DNA from: Pseudorhodoferax sp. Leaf265
Lineage (GTDB): Bacteria > Pseudomonadota > Gammaproteobacteria > Burkholderiales > Burkholderiaceae_C
Assembly: GCF_001422365.1 (NCBI RefSeq)
Contig: NZ_LMMT01000040.1
Span: forward strand, 480,576-544,575
Direction of reading: 5' to 3'
Length of the DNA: 64,000 bases
Part shown: positions 31,879 to 39,598 of the stretch, one piece after another
Position numbering within the stretch: position 1 is the stretch's first letter
How the letters are laid out: every line of letters starts with the position of its first letter
The notes under the pieces: generated by a model
What the model was told of the DNA's origin: nothing
The model's database searches: none
The model's input: only the letters and a program-made list of their open reading frames with translations
Position numbers and translations under genes: made by a program

Positions 31879-32219
31879 GCACCGCTGACCAGACCCCCAG
31901 CATGCCGCCCCTGCCAGGCGCCCTGCTACCGCTCATCCGCGGCGCCGCGCAGTGCTCGGGCCCAGCCGAGGATGCCCAGATGGCCTACATCACCGCCGAG
32001 ATCCACTCCTACGCCCAGGCCGTGGCAGATGAGCGGGAGCGGGAGGCGCTGAAGTTAGCCGGGCACGCCATCTCCGATCTCCAGTCGGAACTGGCCAGAT
32101 CGGATTCGCCCATCAACGGCGAGTACGTGGCGGCCATGCACTTCGGGGATCGCGCCAGGGCAGCCATCCGTGCCCTGGCCCGTCCCACCCTCTCCCTCGC
32201 CGCAACGGATTCTCCATGA
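31875..32219 (+). CDS. Prophage early protein, 114 aa
   Basis: The ATG at 31875 overlaps the tiny gene's stop. MSTADQTPSMPPLPGALLPL is followed by a long helical part (ITAEIHSYAQAVADERERE) and a C-terminal Ala/Arg-rich segment. Function unknown. Confidence 0.55.
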   Translation: MSTADQTPSMPPLPGALLPLIRGAAQCSGPAEDAQMAYITAEIHSYAQAVADEREREALKLAGHAISDLQSELARSDSPINGEYVAAMHFGDRARAAIRALARPTLSLAATDSP

Positions 32220-32494
32220 ACCCAGCATGGACCGAGGACGAAGGACTGCTCGCCGTGGCCGCATTCCGCTACAGCTGCGGCCGGATGACGTACATGCCCG
32301 ATGTGTGCGCGGGCTGGCTGATCCGGCACTGGCACGAATTCCCGCAGCGCGTGCGGACCATCGTGCAGCGCGACCTTGAGGAGGAGTTCAAACGAGACGA
32401 TGAGGCCCGCGCAGAAGGCCGCGAATACAAGCCGCTCGGCCATGACTGCGACCGCAAGACCTGGGAGCGCGTGCGCGCGCTGTGGGCGCCGTAA
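32216..32494 (+). CDS. Prophage early protein, 92 aa
   Basis: ATGA overlap with the previous gene. MNPAWTEDEGLLAVAAFRYS resembles a recurrent phage family with RYSCGRMTYMPDVCAGWLIR and a C-terminal CDRKTWERVRALW. Function unknown. A terminator follows. Confidence 0.6.
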   Translation: MNPAWTEDEGLLAVAAFRYSCGRMTYMPDVCAGWLIRHWHEFPQRVRTIVQRDLEEEFKRDDEARAEGREYKPLGHDCDRKTWERVRALWAP

Positions 32495-32518
32495 GCGCTC
32501 CCAGGCCAGATGAGCCCG

Positions 32519-32545
32519 AGCCCGCAGATAGCGGGCTTTCTTTTT
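32519..32545 (+). terminator. Terminator upstream of the Cys/His-rich gene
   Basis: AGCCCGC/GCGGGCT arms enclose a 5-base loop and are followed by TTTCTTTTT. The T-run overlaps the region just before the ribosome-binding site of the next gene. Confidence 0.8.
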
Positions 32546-32555
32546 GGAGGCGAAG

Positions 32556-32918
32556 ATGCCGTGCTATCTGCACCGCGTGTCCGGGCCGTCCCAAGCCGAC
32601 TACGAGCTTTGGCAGCGGATCGGCTTTACGGGGACATGGGCCGACTACCAACATGCCAAGTCGCACACGGCCGGCCAGGTCATGCACATCTGCGGAGACC
32701 TGGGCGACCACTGCGCGGACTGCGCCGACTTCGGCGATTTCCTCTGCGACTTCCCGGTCGGCGAAGGCGCGACGTGCGATCGGCCGATGTGCCCAGCGCA
32801 CTCGACCGAGATCGGCCCCAACACGCACTACTGCGCCACCCACCGGAGCATGTGGGAGGCCTATCGAGCGGCCGGCGGCGTCAACACCGAGTTGGCGCGC
32901 GTGGTCTCTTTCCGATGA
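32556..32918 (+). CDS. Cys/His-rich putative metal-binding protein, 120 aa
   Basis: The ATG at 32556 follows GGAGGCG. The product MPCYLHRVSGPSQADYELWQ has about nine Cys and several His in clusters (MHICGDLGDHCADCADFGDF, CDFPVGEGATCDRPMCPAHS, then THYCATH), suggesting one or two zinc sites. The gene is enclosed between two terminators with identical stem arms, so it may be an independently acquired cassette. Function unknown. Confidence 0.65.
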   Translation: MPCYLHRVSGPSQADYELWQRIGFTGTWADYQHAKSHTAGQVMHICGDLGDHCADCADFGDFLCDFPVGEGATCDRPMCPAHSTEIGPNTHYCATHRSMWEAYRAAGGVNTELARVVSFR

Positions 32919-32924
32919 ACCCCG

Positions 32925-32949
32925 AGCCCGCCCCGTGCGGGCTTTTTTT
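32925..32949 (+). terminator. Terminator after the Cys/His-rich gene
   Basis: AGCCCGC/GCGGGCT arms with a short loop are followed by seven T. Arms are identical to those of the terminator at 32519. Confidence 0.85.
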
Positions 32950-32964
32950 CGACCGGAGAATCCC

Positions 32965-33168
32965 ATGAAGAAACCCCTGGTGCCCCTGACCGAGTGGGCC
33001 GAACAGACCTACAGCGCCGCCATGAAGCCGTGCATCAACACTCTCCGCAAGTGGGCCCGGGATGCCCTGATTCAGCCCGCGCCGCAGCGCCACGGCCGCT
33101 CCTACTACGTCGATCCGGACGCGCGCTACGTCGCACCGGTTCGCCGTCGCCGCAAGGCATCCGCCTGA
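32965..33168 (+). CDS. xis: Excisionase-like protein (Xis)
   Basis: The 67-residue product MKKPLVPLTEWAEQTYSAAM has the compact winged-helix of lambda-type Xis: ...CINTLRKWARDALIQPAPQR, then a strand RSYYVDPDARYV and a basic tail. Xis bends attachment DNA and steers integrase toward excision. The stop overlaps the integrase ATG by one base (TGATG). Confidence 0.8.
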   Translation: MKKPLVPLTEWAEQTYSAAMKPCINTLRKWARDALIQPAPQRHGRSYYVDPDARYVAPVRRRRKASA

Positions 33169-34301
33169 TGGGCCGGCCGCGATCTGCGACCCGGCGCAAC
33201 TGGCCAGAGGGTCTCTACCAGAACGCGGCCGGGTACTTCTACTACCGGGACGGCGACAGCGGGAAGACCTTCGGCTTGGGTCGCGACAGGGCGCACGCCA
33301 TCACAGAAGCACGCGCAGCCTTCGCCAAACGCGCGGCCGAACAGTCGAAGTCGCTGCTCGAGCGCCTTGCCACCAGCGACGCACCAAGCTTGGCCGCCTG
33401 GATGGACGAGTGGCTTGAGCGGATCTCGCCGGGTCTGTCGAAGTCCACGATGTCGAATCACAAGGCGGCATTCCGCGAGCTGCGCGCGCGGGCGGGACAC
33501 CTGCCGGTGTGCGACATCACGCCGAAGATGATCGCCGACGTTCTGGAGGTCTACACCGACTCCGGCAGGGCTCGCATGGCGGTCCTGATCCGCGCGTCGT
33601 GCATGGAGCTGTTCCGGGCAGCCGAGACCCGCGGGCACCTCAAGGTCGGGCAGAACCCGGTCACCGCCACCCGGGCCAAAAAGTCTGAGGTGAGGCGCGA
33701 ACGGTTGACGCTTGAGACCTTCATGGCCATCCACGCGGCGCAGAAGAAGCCTTGGGGCAAGCGCTCAATGGAACTGGCCTTGCTGACCGCCCAGCGACGG
33801 CAGGACGTGGCAGCCATGAAGCGATCCGACGTGGTTGACGGTCACCTTCAGGTTGACCAAGGCAAATCCGGCGGCAAGACGAAGTTGGGCATCCCCATCT
33901 CCCTGCGGCTGGACGCGGTCGGCTGGACGCTTTCAGAGGTCATCAAGAGCTGCAGAACGCCGGGCCTGCTCAGCCATTACCTCTTGCATCACCGGACCAA
34001 GGGCGGCCGGCACGACGCCGGCGACCCGGTGGACGACGACACGCTCAGCGAGGCGTTCGCGGCCGCGCGCGACGCCGCAGGGATCAAGACGGCCGAAGGG
34101 CGAACTCCGCCCACCTTCCACGAGATCCGGAGCCTGGCGATCCGCCTCTACACCGAGCAGTACGGAAAGGAGTTCGCCCAGGCGCTGGCCGGGCACAAGG
34201 ACGTGAAGATGACCGACCTGTATTCCGACGAACGCAGCCGGCAGTCAGTCCGCGTCATGGTCCCGGTCCCCGAATCGCAAACCGTTTTGGACAAATTTTG
34301 A
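33168..34301 (+). CDS. int: Lambda-type tyrosine integrase
   Basis: The 377-residue product has an N-terminal arm-binding part (GRPRSATRRNWPEGLYQNAA), a SAM-like core-binding part (about 70-170) and the catalytic domain. Catalytic residues are Arg210 (TAQRRQDV), Lys233 (QGKSGGK), His318 and Arg321 (FHEIRS), His343 (AGHKD) and Tyr352 (DLYSDERSR). The TFHEIRSLAIRLY stretch closely resembles lambda Int. It lies at the prophage edge after xis, so attR should be just downstream. Confidence 0.92.
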   Translation: MGRPRSATRRNWPEGLYQNAAGYFYYRDGDSGKTFGLGRDRAHAITEARAAFAKRAAEQSKSLLERLATSDAPSLAAWMDEWLERISPGLSKSTMSNHKAAFRELRARAGHLPVCDITPKMIADVLEVYTDSGRARMAVLIRASCMELFRAAETRGHLKVGQNPVTATRAKKSEVRRERLTLETFMAIHAAQKKPWGKRSMELALLTAQRRQDVAAMKRSDVVDGHLQVDQGKSGGKTKLGIPISLRLDAVGWTLSEVIKSCRTPGLLSHYLLHHRTKGGRHDAGDPVDDDTLSEAFAAARDAAGIKTAEGRTPPTFHEIRSLAIRLYTEQYGKEFAQALAGHKDVKMTDLYSDERSRQSVRVMVPVPESQTVLDKF

Positions 34302-34332
34302 ACGGGTTTTAAACGAATCCGACGCTCGTGAC

Positions 34333-34380
34333 AAAATAGCGCCGCCGAGGCGCCATGGCGCTCAGCGCGGCGCTATTTTT
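34333..34380 (+). terminator. Strong terminator at the prophage/host junction
   Basis: AAAATAGCGCCGC (34333-34345) pairs with GCGGCGCTATTTT (34367-34379), a 13-bp stem with an inner GCGCCATGGCGC palindrome, followed by T. It lies 30 bases after the integrase stop. It could belong to the phage or to the host attachment locus. Confidence 0.85.
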
Positions 34381-34456
34381 TCTGTAGCGTCTGCTTGTTG
34401 CCTGTTTGCTGGCATCTGCAGACACCTTTTTCCTCTCCCTCCCCGCCCCCCTTTCC

Positions 34457-35266
34457 ATGTCGCTGGTGCTGGTGATCGAGCTCGTGCTGCTGGGCGTGGG
34501 CAGTGGCTTTCTGGCGGGCCTGCTGGGAATCGGCGGCGGCATGCTGATGGTGCCGTTCTTGACCTTCCTGCTGTCCAGGCAGGGCGTGCAGGCCGACCTC
34601 GCCGTGAAGATGGCGATCGCCACCTCGATGGCCACCATCATGTTCACGGCGATTGCCAGCGTGCGCGCGCACCACAAGCGCGGCGCGGTGCGCTGGGACA
34701 TCGTCAAAACGCTCGCACCCGGCATCGTGCTGGGCAGTCTGGTGGCCAGCCTGGGAGTGTTCGCGTTGCTCAAGGGCGCCTACCTGGCGATCTTCTTCGG
34801 CCTGTTCGTGGGCTTCTCGGCCACGCAGATGTTCCTGGACAAGAAACCCAAGCCCACGCGCCAGCTGCCCGGCACGGCGGGCCGGCTCGCCGCCGGCAGT
34901 GCCATCGGCTTCCTGTCGGGCCTGGTGGGCGCAGGCGGCGGCTTTGTCAGCGTGCCCTTCATGACCTGGTGCAACGTCGCCATCCACAACGCGGTGGCCA
35001 CCAGCGCGGCGCTGGGCTTTCCGATCGCCGTGGCCAACGTGGCGGGCTACCTGGTGGCCGGCCAGGGTGTGGCCGAGCTGCCGCCCGGCGCGCTGGGCTA
35101 TGTCTGGCTGCCCGCGCTGGCCGTGATCGCGCTGGCGAGCTTCTTCACCGCGCCCTACGGCGCGCGCGCCGCGCATGCGCTGCCTGTGGCCATGCTCAAG
35201 CGCGTGTTCGCCGGCATGCTGTATCTGCTGGCCGCCTACATGCTCTACAAAGGTCTGACCGCTTGA
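34457..35266 (+). CDS. TauE/SafE family membrane transporter
   Basis: The 269-residue product (MSLVLVIELVLLGVGSGFLA) has about eight membrane spans in two repeated halves; each starts with a Gly-rich motif (GLLGIGGGMLMVP and GLVGAGGGFVSVP), the signature of the TauE/SafE family of sulfite or organosulfur anion exporters. The substrate is not determined by sequence. It is the first host gene after the prophage; an upstream in-frame TTG would add 17 residues. The stop overlaps the next gene's TTG. Confidence 0.8.
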   Translation: MSLVLVIELVLLGVGSGFLAGLLGIGGGMLMVPFLTFLLSRQGVQADLAVKMAIATSMATIMFTAIASVRAHHKRGAVRWDIVKTLAPGIVLGSLVASLGVFALLKGAYLAIFFGLFVGFSATQMFLDKKPKPTRQLPGTAGRLAAGSAIGFLSGLVGAGGGFVSVPFMTWCNVAIHNAVATSAALGFPIAVANVAGYLVAGQGVAELPPGALGYVWLPALAVIALASFFTAPYGARAAHALPVAMLKRVFAGMLYLLAAYMLYKGLTA

Positions 35267-36105
35267 ACGCACTGCTCCGCTCACGCATCGCCGCCATCGG
35301 CCTGTCCGCCGCCGCCCTGTTCGGCGCGCCCGCCCAGGCACTCGAAGAAGTTCCCTTCGTCACCTCGCCCGACAACGTCACGCTGGAGATGCTGCGCATC
35401 GCGCAGGTCGGCCCGCAGGACCGTCTGATCGACCTGGGTTCGGGCGATGGCCGCATCGTGATCGTGGCCGCGCAGCGCTTCGGCGCCAGCGGCCTGGGCG
35501 TGGAGATCGTGCCCGACCTGGTGCGCCAGAGCCAGGAGAACGCCCGCATCGCCGGCGTGGCCGGGCGCGCGCAGTTCCGCGTGGAAGACATCTTCCAGAC
35601 CGACCTGTCCGGCGCCAGCGTCATCACCATGTACCTGTTGCCCGATGTGAACCTGGCGTTGCGCCCGCGCCTGCTGGCGCTCCAGCCCGGCACGCGCATC
35701 GTCTCGCACGACTGGGACATGGGCGACTGGAAGCCCGACCAGACCACGGTGCTGCCCGTGCCGGACAAGAAGGTGGGCCTGGACAAGACCAGCAAGGTAC
35801 AGCTGTGGACGGTGCCGGCCCAGGTGGACGGCCTGTGGTGCGGCGCTGGCATGCTGCAGGGCACGCAGTTCGCCGTGCAGCAGAAGTTCCAGGAGTTCAC
35901 GGCGACGATGACGCGCGGCCAGCGCGTGCGCGCATACGAGGGCCGCATCCAGGGCGATACGTTGCATTCGCTGCCGAGCGCGCGCACGCAGATGCAGCTG
36001 CGTCTGCAGGGCGACCAGCTGGTGCTGGCGCAGGCCGATGGCGCACTGGGCCTGCTCAAGGGCGCAGCGCTCACGCGCGCCAGCGGCGCAGGCTGCGCGG
36101 ACTGA
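35263..36105 (+). CDS. Exported SAM-dependent methyltransferase-like protein
   Basis: The TTG at 35263 overlaps the transporter stop (TTGA) and yields a 280-residue product whose first 26 residues form a signal peptide (RSRIAAIGLSAAALFGAPAQ). A class I methyltransferase core follows: DRLIDLGSGDGRIVIVAAQ (motif I), GLGVEIVPDLV and VEDIFQTDL. The last ~90 residues are an extra beta-rich part. A periplasmic location is unusual for a SAM enzyme. The substrate is unknown. Confidence 0.65.
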   Translation: MNALLRSRIAAIGLSAAALFGAPAQALEEVPFVTSPDNVTLEMLRIAQVGPQDRLIDLGSGDGRIVIVAAQRFGASGLGVEIVPDLVRQSQENARIAGVAGRAQFRVEDIFQTDLSGASVITMYLLPDVNLALRPRLLALQPGTRIVSHDWDMGDWKPDQTTVLPVPDKKVGLDKTSKVQLWTVPAQVDGLWCGAGMLQGTQFAVQQKFQEFTATMTRGQRVRAYEGRIQGDTLHSLPSARTQMQLRLQGDQLVLAQADGALGLLKGAALTRASGAGCAD

Positions 36106-36320
36106 TCCCTGGGCGAACCGCCCCCGCTGTTGCGCCGCAGCCGCAGCCTCGGGTGTGACGTAGTTGCGCAAAACGCAGGCCATTCGCATGGCGCCGTGAA
36201 CTACTCGGCAGTTTGCCCGCGGCCCCTCCGGCGGCAACAGAAATTGTTTGAATTGCTGAACACAATCCTGCTCACTCGCTCAGTTTTACGCCGGTTTCGG
36301 CACGGGTTTCAGGATTCAGA
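36106..36320. other. Intergenic region before the PEP-CTERM gene
   Basis: This 215-base stretch holds no convincing gene and carries AT-rich sequence near 36238-36290 that probably includes the promoter of the downstream gene. No clear terminator was seen after the methyltransferase gene. Confidence 0.4.
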
Positions 36321-37286
36321 ATGTTCAAATCGTCTCGCCTTCTGCTCGGTTCCGCCGCCCTCCTCGGTGCCTCGACGGTCTTCGCCGCGCCGGTCGACCT
36401 GGGTCTGGCCAACGCCTACAGCCTGGTCAGCTTCGGCGACTTCAAGAGCAACAACAACAGCATTGGCGGCAGCGTCGCCGTCGCGGGCGATTTCGCGGCC
36501 AATGGCTTCGCGCTGAACGGCAAGAGCCTGGTCGTCGGCGGCGACCTCAGCTACCGCAATGGCTCCATCGCCGGCAACGCCTATGTCGGCGGCACGCGCG
36601 ACACCAAGGGCATGAGCATCAACGGCCAATGGCTGTCCGGCGAGGCGCCGCTGGGCTTCGCAGCCCTGGCCCAGCAGATGGGCAGCCTGTCCAGCGGCCT
36701 GGCGGGCCTTAGCGCCACCGGCAGCAGCCAGAGCCAGTGGGGTGGCCTGCACCTGTCCGGCACGCAGAGCGCCGTCGAGGTGTTCCAGCTCACGGCCAGC
36801 GACTTCACCGGCAACGGCTGGAGCAACCTGGCCAACCTGGCGTACGGCAGCACCCTCATCTTCAACATCGGCGGCAGCCACCTGACGCTGTCCAACGGCA
36901 TGCTGGGCGGCCTGTCCGGCTACAACGTGCTGCTGAACTTCTACGAGGCCCAGAGCATCACCTTCGCCGGCATCGCGCTGGACGCGAGCATCCTGGCGCC
37001 CAACGCCACGGTGAAGGGTGGCAACGGCACCATCGGCGGCAACGTGGTGGTCGGCGACTGGCAGGCGCAGCTGACGCTGCCGGGCACGCGCAGCTTCCAG
37101 GCCACCGAGGTGGCCGCCTACAAGCTGCCCGAGCCACTCCAGCCCGAGCGCCCCGATCTGACACCGGGGGCCGCACTGCCAGGCGAAGCCGTGGCCGAGG
37201 TGCCCGAGCCCAGCCAGTTGGCCCTGTTCGCGGTCGGCCTGGGCATGCTCTGCGTCGCCACGCGCCGGCGCAAGCTGGTGGCTTGA
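36321..37286 (+). CDS. Choice-of-anchor-A family PEP-CTERM protein
   Basis: The 321-residue product has a signal peptide (MFKSSRLLLGSAALLGASTV), then the choice-of-anchor-A type domain rich in Gly/Asn/Ser with repeated GGSVAVAGDFAANG, VVGGDLSYRNGSIAG and SITFAGIALDASILAPNATV elements. The C-terminus is VPEPSQLALFAVGLGMLCVA with RRRK, an exosortase PEP-CTERM tail. It is exported and sorted to the envelope, perhaps with extracellular matrix. AGGATT precedes the ATG. Confidence 0.85.
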   Translation: MFKSSRLLLGSAALLGASTVFAAPVDLGLANAYSLVSFGDFKSNNNSIGGSVAVAGDFAANGFALNGKSLVVGGDLSYRNGSIAGNAYVGGTRDTKGMSINGQWLSGEAPLGFAALAQQMGSLSSGLAGLSATGSSQSQWGGLHLSGTQSAVEVFQLTASDFTGNGWSNLANLAYGSTLIFNIGGSHLTLSNGMLGGLSGYNVLLNFYEAQSITFAGIALDASILAPNATVKGGNGTIGGNVVVGDWQAQLTLPGTRSFQATEVAAYKLPEPLQPERPDLTPGAALPGEAVAEVPEPSQLALFAVGLGMLCVATRRRKLVA

Positions 37287-37330
37287 AGCCCTTGGCGGGG
37301 GCGCCGCAGGCCGTGCCCTAACATGGGGCC

Positions 37331-38290
37331 ATGCGAACTCCCCTGGTTTCCCGCCGCACCGCGCTGGCGCTGGCCGCGGCCAGCTGCCTGCCGGTGCATG
37401 CCGAGCGCACGAAGCGCTGGCCCACGCGCGACGGTGCCGCGCCCCTGGTCATCGCCCACCGCGGCGCCTCCGGCTACCTGCCTGAACACACGCTGGCCGC
37501 CTACGAGCTGGCCGTGCGCATGGGCGCCGACTGCATCGAACCCGACCTGCACCTCACACGCGATGGCCAGTTGGTGGCCATGCACGACGCGACGCTGGAG
37601 CGCACCACCGACGCCGCCACCCGCTTCGAGGCGCGCAACGGCGGCTGGCGCGTGGCCGACTTCTCCCTGGAAGAAATCCGCCAGTTGACCATGCGGCCGC
37701 AGGGCAGCGCCGCACTGAGCGTGGCCGGCTTCAGGCCCAGCAGCGCCCATCCGCTACGCGTGCCCACACTGGAGGAGATCATCGGGCTGGCGCGCCGGCT
37801 GGAGGCCGAAGGCGCGCGCGCCATCGGTCTGTATCCCGAAGCCAAGCAGGCCGGCCCGCGCCTGGCCAGCCACCTGCTCAACGTGCTGTCTGCGGCGGGC
37901 TACGTGGGCAGCGACAAGGTCTTCCTGCAGTCCTTCGACGCCGACACGGTGCGCGGGCTCGGCCGGCGCCAGCAGGCGTTGGGCCTGGGCTATCGCCTGG
38001 TGCTGCTCAGCGGTTCGGCCAACCGCCTGCTGGCCATGGACCTGGCCCAGATCGCCGGCTTCGCAAGCGGCGTCGGCGTGAACATCCGCGGCGAAGGCAT
38101 GTCGCGCAGCTTCATCGCGATGGCGCACGCGGCCGGCCTCACGGTGCACGGCTACACCTTCAACGAGGCGCGTGCGGCCAGCGCCCTGCCCGAGTACCGC
38201 AAGTTCATGGGCTGGGGCATGGACGGCGTGTTCAGCAACTACCCCGACCTCGCGCTGCGGGCGCGTGCGGCGGAAAGCCACTTCCGTTGA
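37331..38290 (+). CDS. glpQ: Glycerophosphodiester phosphodiesterase, secreted
   Basis: The 319-residue product begins with a Tat-like signal (SRRTALALAAASCLPVHA). The GDPD barrel shows IAHRGASGYLPEHT (HRG), CIEPDLHLTRDGQLVAMHD (E-x-D and catalytic His) and a late GMDGVFSNYPDLA. It hydrolyses deacylated phospholipid diesters to glycerol-3-phosphate and an alcohol, in the periplasm. Length is typical. Confidence 0.88.
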   Translation: MRTPLVSRRTALALAAASCLPVHAERTKRWPTRDGAAPLVIAHRGASGYLPEHTLAAYELAVRMGADCIEPDLHLTRDGQLVAMHDATLERTTDAATRFEARNGGWRVADFSLEEIRQLTMRPQGSAALSVAGFRPSSAHPLRVPTLEEIIGLARRLEAEGARAIGLYPEAKQAGPRLASHLLNVLSAAGYVGSDKVFLQSFDADTVRGLGRRQQALGLGYRLVLLSGSANRLLAMDLAQIAGFASGVGVNIRGEGMSRSFIAMAHAAGLTVHGYTFNEARAASALPEYRKFMGWGMDGVFSNYPDLALRARAAESHFR

Positions 38291-38310
38291 TACTGTTTTT
38301 TTACCCAGTA
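38291..38310 (+). promoter_or_regulatory. LexA-like SOS box before the radical SAM/UdgX operon
   Basis: TACTGTTTTTTTACCCAGTA matches the 20-base enterobacterial SOS consensus (TACTG-N10-CAGTA) in all outer positions; the core is CTGT-N8-CCAG instead of CTGT-N8-ACAG, one change. It ends 13 bases before the ATG of the radical SAM gene, where LexA would block transcription. Confidence 0.65.
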
Positions 38311-38323
38311 TCATGGCGCTGCC

Positions 38324-39598
38324 ATGGAACTGGACCGCAAGCTCGCCATCCTCGCCGACGCCGCCAAGTACGACGCTTCCTGCGCGTCCAGCGGCACGAC
38401 CACGCGCGACTCGGTGGGCGGGCGCGGCATCGGCTCCACCGAGGGCGCAGGCATCTGCCACAGCTACGCGCCGGACGGCCGCTGCATCTCGCTGCTCAAG
38501 GTGCTGCTGACCAACTGGTGCCTGTACGACTGCCTGTACTGCGTCAACCGCGTCAGCAGCAATGTGCCGCGCGCGCGCTTCACCACCGCGGAGGTGGTGC
38601 AGCTCACGCTGGATTTCTACCGGCGCAACTGCATCGAGGGCCTGTTCCTGTCTTCCGGCATCATCCACAGCCCGGACCGCACCATGGAACTCGTGGTCGA
38701 GGTGGCCCGCAGCCTGCGCGAGGACCACGACTTTCGCGGCTACATCCACCTCAAGACCATTCCCGAGGCCCATCCTGAGCTGCTGGCCCGCGCCGGCCGC
38801 TACGCCGACCGCCTGAGCATCAACATCGAGCTGCCGACCAACGAAGGCCTGGTGGCGCTGGCGCCCGAGAAGGACGGCCGGGCCATCCGCCGCTCGATGG
38901 CGCGGCTGCGCGTGCACATCGACGACGCCAGGGGCGAGCAGGCGGCCGCGCGGCCCACCACCCTGCCCGCGGCGCGGCCCCGGCCGGCCGAGGCGCCGCG
39001 CTTCGCGCCGGCCGGCCAGAGCACGCAGATGATCGTCGGCGCCGACGCCGCCACCGACAGCAGCATCCTCGCCACCAGCGCCACGCTCTACGGGTCCTAC
39101 CGGCTGCGCCGCGTCTACTACTCCGCCTTCAGCCCCATCCCCGACGCCTCGCGCCAGCTGCCGCCGGCCGCGCCGCCGCTGGTGCGCGAGCACCGGCTCT
39201 ACCAGGCCGACTGGCTGATGCGCTTCTACGGCTTCGCGCACGACGAGATCGCCGGCGGCAGCGACGGCATGCTGGCGCTGGACATCGACCCCAAGCTGGC
39301 GTGGGCGCTGGCGCACCGCGAGCGCTTCCCGGTCGACCTGAACCGCGCGCCGCGCGAGCTGCTGCTGCGCGTGCCGGGCCTGGGCGTGAAGTCGGTCGAC
39401 CGCCTGCTCGCGGCACGCCGCCTGCGCGTGCTGCGCGTGGACGACCTGGGCCGCCTGGGCGTGCCGCTGCGCAAGCTGCTGCCCTTCGTGAGCGTGCCGG
39501 GCGCCACCGCGCGCGGGCTGGACAGTGCGCAGCTGGCGGCCCGACTGCGGCCCCCACCGCGCCAGGCCTCGCTGTTCGATGCCCATGCGGACACTTGA
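38324..39598 (+). CDS. Radical SAM protein of the putative DNA modification/repair family
   Basis: The 424-residue product has the cluster motif C66-x3-C70-x2-C73 (NWCLYDCLYCVNR) in a radical SAM barrel and a C-terminal helix-hairpin-helix (LLLRVPGLGVKSVDRLLAAR), as in the family annotated as putative DNA modification/repair radical SAM proteins. It would use a 4Fe-4S cluster and SAM for radical chemistry, presumably on DNA. The UdgX-type gene overlaps its 3' end, the usual partner. Confidence 0.88.
   Translation: MELDRKLAILADAAKYDASCASSGTTTRDSVGGRGIGSTEGAGICHSYAPDGRCISLLKVLLTNWCLYDCLYCVNRVSSNVPRARFTTAEVVQLTLDFYRRNCIEGLFLSSGIIHSPDRTMELVVEVARSLREDHDFRGYIHLKTIPEAHPELLARAGRYADRLSINIELPTNEGLVALAPEKDGRAIRRSMARLRVHIDDARGEQAAARPTTLPAARPRPAEAPRFAPAGQSTQMIVGADAATDSSILATSATLYGSYRLRRVYYSAFSPIPDASRQLPPAAPPLVREHRLYQADWLMRFYGFAHDEIAGGSDGMLALDIDPKLAWALAHRERFPVDLNRAPRELLLRVPGLGVKSVDRLLAARRLRVLRVDDLGRLGVPLRKLLPFVSVPGATARGLDSAQLAARLRPPPRQASLFDAHADT

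Noticed and set aside
34302..34400. tRNA remnant as integration target
   Set aside because: The stretch folds into an intrinsic terminator and has no cloverleaf or T-loop motif.
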